Of a stretch of 24,192 nt of DNA, positions 10,622-18,668 are shown piece after piece. The first letter of the stretch is position 1, and the number at the start of each line of letters is the position of its first letter. Source of the stretch: Chalara sp. BL73 (Eukaryota > Ascomycota > Leotiomycetes > Helotiales); the NCBI GenBank assembly GCA_918026815.1, contig CAKJVC010000122.1, positions 1-24,192 on the forward strand. The letters run 5' to 3'. Below the pieces are notes generated by a model. That model saw nothing but the letters and a program-made list of their open reading frames with translations. It was not told the DNA's origin and ran no database searches. Position numbers and translations under genes: made by a program.

Positions 10622-11043
10622 GATGTGGGTCGGGTAACGTTGAAGAAAAAAATGGGTACAACTTCCACAGTTCGGGATACCCCAAGGTTGACAGTTGGAT
10701 CTCGTTCACATCACTGGCGACCCGCGATTTTTATTCCCTATCGAATTAATGTCGCCATCACGCCGCGTGATTATGCCATTCTCTAGCGACGGTGACAGAG
10801 GTGTTTTTGGAACGAGTAGATGAGCTTGGAGCTTTTGTCGGGCCTGGTTAGGGGAGTGGTATCCAAGCTCAAGCCCATTTTTTAACAATCGGAGAAATTC
10901 TCGGAGGATGTAAAGTTCCATGACGCGACGTACCATCTAACTCCTCGGCATCATGATATATTGGCTATGCGCCTCAGAAGTCGCAATATATGTACACCGG
11001 AGAATAATCCGAGTATTCTTGTCGTACCAAATCAGAATACAAA
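10622..11043. promoter_or_regulatory. Divergent promoter shared by permease (-) and TauD-type dioxygenase (+)
   Basis: 422 bases separate the two start codons, so both core promoters and any shared upstream sites must lie here. An exact palindrome lies at 10757-10771. The dioxygenase start sits in a good fungal context (caaaATGcc). No clear TATA box stands out for either gene; tatat-like stretches occur around 10955 and 10988. Confidence 0.6.
10757..10771. promoter_or_regulatory. Perfect 6+3+6 palindrome, candidate regulator binding site
   Basis: ATCACG-CCG-CGTGAT is an exact inverted repeat with a three-base centre, sitting about 140 bases upstream of the permease start and 270 upstream of the dioxygenase start. 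Zn2Cys6 dimers often bind spaced inverted triplets, so a link with the nearby regulator is possible but not shown. Confidence 0.35.
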
Positions 11044-12295
11044 ATGCCTTCTGCGATAGTCAATGCCAATGGAGTTGAGTCAAATGGGTTAGGTCCCCAT
11101 ATCCGAGGCGGAAATTCAAAGGCACAAACTCGTTGCCTAGAGCCTCTAGTCAACAGTGGCTCTCTCAATAAGTATAAACATAAAGATTTAACCCCGGTTA
11201 TCGGTCGAGAATATAGGGGACTTCAGGCGAGAGACCTCATCAAGGCTGATGAGCAAGTCATCAAAGATTTGGCACTCACCAGTATGTGAGAACAATGGCA
11301 CCTATCCCATAAACGTAGACTAAGACAGAATAGTTTCTGAGCGAGGGGTTGTGTTCTTGAAAGATCAAGATGTAACTCCCGAGGAAATGAAGATTCTCTG
11401 TGAAAGAATCACTCAAGCAGCAGGATGCGTATGTCCTTGAATTCGTATTAAGAAGTGGTGACATGGCTGAAACTCAATAGCCTGAGTCTTCGGGTTTGCA
11501 CATCCACCCTCTCACTGAAGCTGGCAGTGAGCTGGGAGACCAGATCAGCGTCATCTCCAGTGAAAAGCAAAAGAAAGGTGGCGGATTAACTCATCAACTA
11601 AGCGACGTATCACGCTTCGCAAGTGCTGGGTGGCATGCCGACATCACATTCGAGCCCGTTCCTTCAGACTACGCCATGCTAAAAATCCACACACTCCCTG
11701 AAACTGGAGGTGATACAGTAAGTCCCCTTCCCCATCTTAATCCTCCTCCAGCAAGAAAATCCCCCTTACTAAACCCATACTTCAGATCTGGTCTTCCGGC
11801 TATGAAATCTACGACCGCCTTTCCCCAGCCATGCAAACCTTCCTTGAAGGCCTAACCGCCACACACGATGCAACATTCTTCCTAGACGAAGCCTCTCGAC
11901 TGGGGAATCCCCTCCGCGAAGGGATCCGTGGGTCTCCTTTAAATCAAGGCTCCTCTCTGAAAGCCATTCACCCCGTGATCCGCACCAACCCGGTCACGGG
12001 CTGGAAGTCCGTATTCGTGAACAAAGGCTTCACCACGCGCATCAACGGCGTCACGAAAGACGAGTCCGACGTTTTGTTGCCCTTTTTATATAATCTGGTG
12101 ACCCAGAACCATGATGCGCAGGTCAGGTACAAGTGGAGCAAGAACGATTTGGCCATCTGGGATAACCGGAGTAATTGGCATTGCGCGACGTATGATTATG
12201 AGGAGAATCGGGCCGGTGATCGGGTGTGCAGTTTAGGGGAAGCGCCGTATCTAGATCTAAGGTCGAAGGGACGACGGGAGGCTTTGAGTCAGTAG
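11044..12295 (+). CDS. TauD/TfdA-family Fe(II)/2-oxoglutarate dioxygenase, 359 aa
   Basis: Oxidises a substrate using O2 and 2-oxoglutarate. Fungal relatives act on taurine and other organosulfonates or on aryloxy acids, releasing a usable fragment, usually in the cytosol. Exons: 11044-11281, 11334-11428, 11481-11717 and 11786-12295. Introns are 52, 52 and 68 nt with GT...AG ends; the total is exactly 360 codons. The iron triad is present: His163 and Asp165 (AGWHADITFE) and His322 (NRSNWHCATYDY). Arg332 or Arg336 (ENRAGDRV) would hold 2-oxoglutarate. ERGVVFLKDQ is the usual family opening, and LDLRSKGRREALSQ a typical fungal C-terminus. The N-terminal 40 residues are variable and low in motifs. 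It is divergent from the permease, which suggests uptake and oxidation of the same compound. The substrate cannot be named from sequence alone. No defect seen. Confidence 0.93.
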
Positions 12296-12695
12296 ATAGC
12301 AATGCCGTAAGATGTAGCCGAGAACCTATTTAGGAAGCGAGCTTTGCCCCTTTTCTCTATCGCTTAGCTCAGGCCAGCCAATTAATCTTCGTGTTTTTTT
12401 GGGCATATATGGATTACTTTAGGCAAAGCAAACTCCAACAAACACAGCGGCGGCTCAGTGGAACGTGCTCAGGTCAAACTGTGTTTGTGGGATATAAACG
12501 AGGCCGAATCGAGCGACATAAAAAACTGCATATCGAAGTAAGTTTTCTAGGCAACTCCCTGCGGGGGGGTTGAATAGTTTTTGCTTTTTTTCCACTACTT
12601 TCAACAAGGTTCCGAGGGCGCGAAGTATCGCCATGGCTCTAGAATAACAACCTCTCCATATCAAGAAAAGAAACACAAACAGCTGTCGCATCGAT
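12296..12695. other. Convergent 3' region between dioxygenase and hydrolase
   Basis: 400 bases lie between two converging stop codons and should hold both 3' untranslated regions. It includes a run of seven G (about 12563-12569), an adjacent T run (about 12583-12590) and several AT-rich patches. No coding signal, RNA gene or repeat was recognised. Confidence 0.5.
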
Positions 12696-13592
12696 TCACA
12701 ACCACTCTCGAAACCACTTCACCGCTCCCATGAACGCGCTTTCCTTCGCCATCCTCACCTCCTTGACCTCTAAATCCCCTCTAACAGCAAACCCATGCTC
12801 CGTCCCACCAAAGGCCGTACTCATCCACGTGACACCCTTCTCCTCCAGCACATCCTCCATCCGCCTCCTCTTCTCCTTCGGCAAAATCTCATCCCTCTCC
12901 GCCGCAAACACAGCTAACCTCTTTCCCTCGCCCAGCTTGCTAACCTCTTCCATCGTAAAGAAACTCGGATGATTCACCACACCCACATCAATGACGTCCG
13001 CTCCCATGAGCCTCACCACGTACCTCCCACCAAAGCAATAACCCACCCCGGCGATCCCAACCTGGGCGCCGTACGTTTCGCGAATCCAGCGCACCACCCT
13101 GCCGATAATCGGATCCGTGACCTCCGGCTCCACGGAGGCTTTCCAGGCCTCGAACTCCGCCTCGGAGCTTTCTTTCAGGAAGTATGGTGGCGGTGGTGGT
13201 GCCTCCTCCGCGTGGGATCCGGGCAGGGCGGTTGGCTGCTTTCCTGCTGGGAAGTGCGGCGTTTGGTTCTTTGGTACGCGTTCCTTGCCCGCGAAGAGGT
13301 CGGGCATTATGACGGGGCAGTTTAGGTGGGATGAGAAGGAGTCGGCGAGAAGTTGCGCGTTGAGGAAGTAGATGCTGTGGCCTTCTGTTAGGTGAAGGAT
13401 AACCTGTTTACATTTGTTGGTGTTGGCCGGTGGGACATCTTGTTCGGTATTGAGATTCGTGGTAGTGAGCTGTTTTGGCTGAGCGATGTAGGTTTCTATG
13501 TCGTCGATTCTGATAACTGTGCCTGTGGACTGGCCGGTCCATATAGGAGATGGAGAAGAGGGATCACAGCATGAATGGATTTCCTGCTCCAT
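12696..13592 (-). CDS. Dienelactone hydrolase family protein, 298 aa, single exon
   Basis: Alpha/beta hydrolase of the dienelactone hydrolase family, a cytosolic enzyme that opens small lactones or esters. The start ATG 13592 gives MEQEIHSCCDPSSPSPIWTG, a common opening of fungal members. The nucleophile is Cys186 in GVGYCFGG, the acid is Asp234 in AAERDEILP, and the base is His266 in GTEHGFAVRGD. VIMPDLFAG and VVNHPSFF fit the family core. A Pro-rich stretch (APPPPPYF, residues 131-138) sits before the cap-like region. No intron is needed. It converges with the TauD-type gene and is divergent from nothing nearby. A role with the dioxygenase or the reductase is possible but unproven; in bacteria such enzymes serve chloroaromatic breakdown, in fungi their substrates are mostly unknown. 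Confidence 0.93.
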   Translation of the reverse strand: MEQEIHSCCDPSSPSPIWTGQSTGTVIRIDDIETYIAQPKQLTTTNLNTEQDVPPANTNKCKQVILHLTEGHSIYFLNAQLLADSFSSHLNCPVIMPDLFAGKERVPKNQTPHFPAGKQPTALPGSHAEEAPPPPPYFLKESSEAEFEAWKASVEPEVTDPIIGRVVRWIRETYGAQVGIAGVGYCFGGRYVVRLMGADVIDVGVVNHPSFFTMEEVSKLGEGKRLAVFAAERDEILPKEKRRRMEDVLEEKGVTWMSTAFGGTEHGFAVRGDLEVKEVRMAKESAFMGAVKWFREWL

Positions 13593-15633
13593 CGTTGCTC
13601 GATAGCGGTTGATATCTGGGAAATCTCTTGTAGCCTTACATTTATAAGTCCCGACAGCAAACCATGGATTATCGCGATAACTACGCCCTTCCTAAGACAT
13701 GCGGCCCAAAGTTCCAATTGCTGACAACATGGGTTCTGGTTCTCGCAGGAAAACCCTCAATCAATCTTATTATCACCCTTAGTCACAGGTTAATGACAGC
13801 ATACATTTTTTTGTCTCTTTGGCACAAATTTATTGGTTATATGTTTCTAGTAAGTTTCGTAGGCTGCCTAATACTTTAGTTCAGCCTCCAGTTTCCGACT
13901 TCTTGGTAGTTATTCTTATATGAGATAATGATATTTCGATTAATATAACAAATTCTCGACAAAGATATATCTCCAAGAGCTGATTATGGCCATTGATATT
14001 TGCACCGCTGGTGTTGGTACTTGGCTTCGCTACAGATGGCAATCTGTAGAGCTTTTAGAAGCCCACTAATCAGGGACAGGAAAGTATACACTTATTTTTG
14101 GAGGTAGAACATATTATTGCTGGAGGGCGAAAGGTGATCTCGAATGTTGAGAGATAAAAGCCGATGCTTGAAATAGACGCGAGGCTACCGGGAAGATGCA
14201 ATTTTGGACCAGGACTATGTATGGAGCAATGCTCCGATTGAGGGATTAGACGCCGCTATGTTCAGTAACAGATAATGTAGAAGAGAACGAAGAACAAGTA
14301 TGACAGAGAGGGAGACATCTGGACCTTAGTGCCAGCCTGCCAAATAGAATCTACCAGACGGGCTTCGAACACACGACGTTTTTGGAAAGTGGCGTTAGAA
14401 GCATTGTATCTATCGTATTAGGAACTACATCCGTAACATACTTTCCATGTTACTAACTCCTCTGAAGCTACGCCACTAGCCACTTTGCGCTTTCGAATGA
14501 AGATCCAGCATAATGGTACCTCTGTGGGCCCCCAGCTTGGCTAGGCATGGTATGATGCTTACCAATCCCAATGTATTATGAGTGTTATACCCCCTTTGGA
14601 ATACATGATAAAATATTCGCCACGCAGCTACGTATCTTAGACTAACCTAGAAGTCCACAGGTAGTAGTTATTTCAGCATCGCTAGGCGAGGTGTGGTTCA
14701 GGGACCGACGACGGCTTAACGGTGTAACTGAGTTTCTTAACGGGAACCTTTAGTTCACCAAAGGCTGGTCTTGAATATCGGAAAGGCCTAAACTAGCCAT
14801 GCATCAAGTGCTTGCTAATATCCATGGCATGGCTTCATAGCATGGCCAACATCAGCCTACACCCGTGGTACAAATCTGACACCGAGTACATACTTGTTGG
14901 ACCACAATGTCGGTAACCAATGAAAAATCACTTTTCACCAACAATTAGAGCGTTCCCAATATTGATTGTGAGCTTGGCGTACTGTGCATCAACAGCTCAG
15001 CGGAAGATCTGCAGCACACCATCAGCGTTTTTCTGTTTCTTCTGATAATCTTCTTGGCGTATTTGTGCCTGTTATTCGGCATCTAAGGCAAAGAAATATA
15101 AGCAGCAAGCTATTGTTCATTGCACAAGGGCCCTTATACAACTCTTTAGGCAGACATGGAGGTTGAATATGCTATCCATTTCTTTACAGAGAATACCCTG
15201 AGATAAAGAGCCAGGATTGCAGCTTTGCCAAACCAGCAAGCCGGACCATAGGGAATGCCAGCCGCAAAGATTTTCTGCACAGAAAATTTTAGCAACCGTG
15301 ATAACAAGATGGGTATGGGCGATATATAGCCTTCGAGAACGGCTCATTATTAATTGTGCTAATATTCGGATTGAATAAACCTAAGCCGTGGTGGCGCCTC
15401 TTGTAATGTTTCCCAGAGAGGCATTTTACGGCTTGGGCATGTCCAAAACTTGTATTGTAGGTTCAAGATCTGGATAGCGAAAGTATTGTGGCGGGGAACA
15501 TGCTGAGAGCAAGAACAGCAACAGGATCTAGCACAAAACTCATAGGCGTGATAGCGGTGGCTGTAGCATACTGGAGAGAGCACCGGCGAGCCTAAGCTCT
15601 ATATAATAGATAAACGTCAATAGCTTATAAGGG
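13593..15633. other. Two-kilobase gene-poor stretch
   Basis: The left end should hold the hydrolase promoter. Beyond it I find no frame with recognisable motifs or consistent splicing. A small frame at 13664-13879 has hydrophobic residues but no family features. Around 14350-14495 there is an imperfect inverted repeat and a motif like a tRNA T-loop (ttcgaa). Short CATGGC repeats occur near 14820-14845. The stretch may contain old, unrecognisable mobile-element debris. Confidence 0.45.
14386..14486. repeat. Imperfect inverted repeat of about 100 bp
   Basis: aaagtggcg at 14386-14394 is mirrored by cgccact at 14471-14477 and gccacttt at 14479-14486, so two overlapping hairpins are possible. Such structures suit small non-autonomous elements, but no target duplication was found. 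Confidence 0.3.
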
Positions 15634-16377
15634 TGTAAAATATAGAAGGGTGGAAAAGTGTGTTGTATTGATGATGATGCGCCTCCCTACCGGAAGCGCA
15701 GGTTATATACAACTCATGCTCCTCAGGTCACATGACTGACCACTCATGAGTATCACGTGACAGAGTGTGAAAGGAAAGAAAATCGTCCCCACCACATCCG
15801 TCCCCTCTCTCATACGTGCTCGCCCCGAGCACTAGTCAGTAGAGGTTTGCGTTCAGTTAGATCGAGCTTCCTTCCTCTGATATTGCCTCATGAATTGTCG
15901 TCGCATCACGTGATTCACCTCCTACCTTCGAGGGTGAATATCAATTTGCCTGGCCAGCGATAAAATATCGACCCCTCCATATCACCCCTCTTCATCCTTC
16001 TCCAACCTACAACCCTACAACAACAACAACAACTCGATCTCCAATGATCATGATCTTCCTCGAGCAATATCATGAGAATCTAATCTATCATTTGTATGAT
16101 ATTCAGCTGCCTGATCCTTTGCGAGAATCAATTGCTAACTGTTCATCTTCTGATAGACTTCCTCTCACAACTACCCCTCATTCGAGCTCCTCATACAACC
16201 CCTCATCTGATCCTTTCATACTCGACTGTATCGAGCATACAATTGAATCAAATAAGCTATTAGTATAAGAGAATCGAAAGGTATTTCTTCATTGCAACGC
16301 TTTCAATACGTTGTCGTTGCGCAGATCGATTTCCTGATCGGTTTTTGCCTTCACCATTGACTCACAACCCCATCACA
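15634..16377 (-). repeat. Candidate LTR (about 744 bp) next to a polypurine tract
   Basis: The block starts with TGT (15634) and ends with ACA (16377), the usual LTR termini. On its right edge the minus strand reads GAAGAAGAGAGGGGAT (16393-16378), a good polypurine tract for an element transcribed on the minus strand. A minus-strand TATA-like GTTGTATATAACC lies around 15702-15714, giving a short R-U5 to the left end. A plus-strand TATA-like gataaaatatc (about 15960) and a C/T-rich stretch leading to a CAA repeat (16018-16033) are also present, so plus-strand transcription is equally possible. No second copy is in the window, and the polypurine tract lies 2.3 kb from the pol stop, which is unusually far. 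Treat the boundaries as a proposal. Confidence 0.35.
16018..16033 (+). repeat. CAA microsatellite
   Basis: A run of CAA units lies between a C/T-rich stretch and a small ATG frame (16044-16268, 74 codons, Ser/Pro-rich, no recognised domain). Such CAA-rich leaders are common in fungal 5' untranslated regions. Confidence 0.7.
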
Positions 16378-16390
16378 ATCCCCTCTCTTC

Positions 16391-16428
16391 TTCACACTCA
16401 ATTCTCCACTTCACACTCAATTCTCTAC
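16391..16428 (+). repeat. 19 bp direct tandem repeat
   Basis: Two adjacent 19-base copies starting ttcacactcaattct differ at one position (C versus T near the end). They directly follow, and overlap the edge of, the proposed polypurine tract. Confidence 0.8.
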
Positions 16429-16529
16429 TTCATGCTTGCTGTCGATACAAATCAGAGCTAAGTCGTTCCTTTTCCTGACCTGTTCCTATCACTGACTAGT
16501 ATTAGAAACAGGAATCATCGAGCAAGGTG

Positions 16530-17136
16530 AACTTCGCGACCACACAATTGGGAATAAGGTGAAGCGCCAGCAAGCGCTGCGCCAGCGAGGCTGCAACGCA
16601 GAAACTATAAGTATGCCGGATCCCCCTTCTCAATCCTCATTGCTAACTGCTGTCTGTAGCTCCTCAACTACCTTCAACAACCATACAATTGGGAATAAGG
16701 TCAAGGCTCGAGTAGGACAACAAACACAATCATTCTTCTCTCCTCTTCGAACAATCTTCCGGATCTCATGATGAAGTATCAAAGTGTAATATCAAGGTAA
16801 GCGGCCTTTGTATCCATCGACGTCACACTCCTAACGTCGCTGTAGTACCCCCAAGTCGTGGTGGATGGAGCAAAGCTGAAATACCAGCAAGGCTATAAGT
16901 AAGTCGGATCGTTCTTCATGATCCTTATTGCTAACTGTCACTCATAGCTTCTTTTCAACCTCAACAACCATACAATTGGGAACAAGGTCAAGGCTCGAGC
17001 AGGACAACAAATGCAGTCACTCCTTTTTCACTCTCGAACCATGCTCCGAATCAAAATGTTATTCAGAGATGAAGCAAAGCAACAAGGTAACAAGTCCTCA
17101 CCGTTCAACAATATCATGGTTCTGACGTCGCTGTAG
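16530..17136 (+). repeat. Tandem duplication of a two-intron module, period about 288 bp
   Basis: A core acaattgggaataaggt occurs at 16544, 16685 and, with one change, 16972. The 50 bp around copies two and three (16675-16724 and 16962-17011) differ at only two positions. Four intron-like segments lie at matching places: 16611-16659 and 16899-16947 (both after CTATAA, with GCTAAC branch sites), and 16797-16845 and 17087-17136 (both after CAAG, with CTAACG or CTGACG branch sites and ending CTGTAG). Each is 49-50 nt with GT...AG ends. Matching starts are 287-290 apart. The exon-like parts have stops in some copies, so I could not build a single protein. This looks like a duplicated, partly decayed spliced gene on the plus strand. 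Confidence 0.7.
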
Positions 17137-18668
17137 CACTGCAAGTCATAGCGTCAAGAGCGTAAGCCTGAAAAGACCTGACGGATCTGATTCCAGCGCG
17201 ACTACCTGCGATCAAACTGTACCGGTTGGCTTTAAGAACGTGCACGCTTCCGCCTGTACTGACCTTCCCCCTTCCGAATACAGTCACTGTGCAGTTTTCG
17301 GGTCCCTCCGCTGTTCTTTCGGGTCGGGGAACACTGCCAGCATGAGTCTCAATCCTCGAGGAGCAGTGCTTGCTATCTCCATCACACTTCCTCGTTGAGC
17401 TATTTGTCCCCTTGTTGCGGCGATCCTCTACTTGTATTTTCACTGATTGACTATAGGGGAACCTCACTCGAAACGGCCCGACGCGTTGTCATTGATAGCG
17501 GCGTTGAAGTTGTTCGGCTCAAACGTCGCGCAATTGTTCCTTAGTTGATGAGATCTCCTACCCGTAGCCTACCTTGTCTGTTGAGCTTCGGTTGCTCTTG
17601 GCGGCGAGGGCGGAAATCCACCCACTGGAGAGCTTGCTTTCATGAGCGAGCTTTAAGGTGTTCAATGTGTTGCGTTCTTTATCGCTACAGGGTTGAATTC
17701 CAGGCCTTTGCACCTTGTGCATCGTTTGCTTGTTGGTACTCGGGATTGCCCGTCCGTGGATCCTTGATCCTATTTCCGGAAGGCAACAAGCTAAGTCCGG
17801 TTCAGGCTTGTTGTGGCTAAGTATCCCTGAGCGCTATCGAATCCCTTTGTCGTTTTCTCTTGGCTAATAGCGTTACAGAATAGGAACCCTTAGGATCGGG
17901 ATAAGCTTCTCTGAACTGGAACTGGACCTACTGGAACTGCTGGATCTGGAGCCGGATCGTGAGCTATAGGGGCATTTTCGGGTTATTGGGGCATATCAGG
18001 CTTGCTGGGAGCCTGTAGGGTTGTTCTAAGGCTTGAGGTCTCTCTTAGGCTATCAATCTCCACGGGCTTGGGGTCAAGTTGAGTGCTGGGAGTAGCTGCC
18101 CTGGCGTTCCTTCCTCAGGCTTTAAGGAGTTTGCTGAGGAGCTGCACTTCGTCTAGGCTTCTCCTAATAATTTTTTGTTTTTCTCCTCGGGGTAGCTGGG
18201 GATCCTTTTATTTCCCTGGCCGCCCTGATCTTTTTCACTGTGCCTTTGGGGGCTTTCTATAGAGCTTTTTGTGGTCTTGGGGCATATGCGGCTTTGGGGG
18301 CTGTTTGACTTGATTGGCCTATCTAGGGATAGCTTGCTGTTCCTCTTACTATTTTCGTGGGCTTCTGGGGGTTGCGTTCCGCTTGCCGGTGCGATGGTTA
18401 CTGAAGCTTTTCCTCCCTGCACCTATGGGTGTCTAGGCCACAACTACGACCCCTACCCATGTAACGGGGTGCTGAATTGTGCGCGTCCTGGCCCACGAAA
18501 GGCAGAGATAGGGGCACTGTCGGAGGGATCGTCGCTGAGCTGGTGGGTGGAACGTGTGGTAGCTGGTGACAGCTGCTGTCGGCGACCCGGTTTGGGACCC
18601 GTTGTAGTGCCGGCCAAGACTTTCTTCCTACTATAGGGGGGCTTCTAGGCTGGTAGCGCTTTGAACCT
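17137..18668. other. Unassigned stretch between the repeated module and the pol stop
   Basis: No known domain appears on either strand. On the minus strand, 18422-18153 and flanks give a Pro/Ser/Lys-rich frame (for example KSNSPQSRICPKTTKSS) that resembles low-complexity parts of retroelement proteins, interrupted by stops. A degenerate CTGGAN simple repeat lies at 17911-17956. The stretch may be the 3' untranslated part of the retrotransposon or an older insertion. Confidence 0.4.
17911..17956 (+). repeat. Degenerate CTGGAN hexamer repeat
   Basis: Units such as ctggaa, ctggac and ctggat follow one another with small spacer changes over 46 bases. It is low-complexity sequence with no evident function. 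Confidence 0.6.

Noticed and set aside
12730..13371. Overlapping plus-strand frames inside the hydrolase gene
   Set aside because: Antisense shadows of a clearly coding, motif-rich minus-strand gene.
13664..13879. 71-codon hydrophobic frame upstream of the hydrolase
   Set aside because: No family features, no flanking exon support and no clear promoter; most likely chance.
16044..16268. 74-codon plus-strand frame after the CAA leader
   Set aside because: Kept only as a note: it has a promoter-like upstream stretch, but no recognised domain and no continuation into the repeated module in phase.
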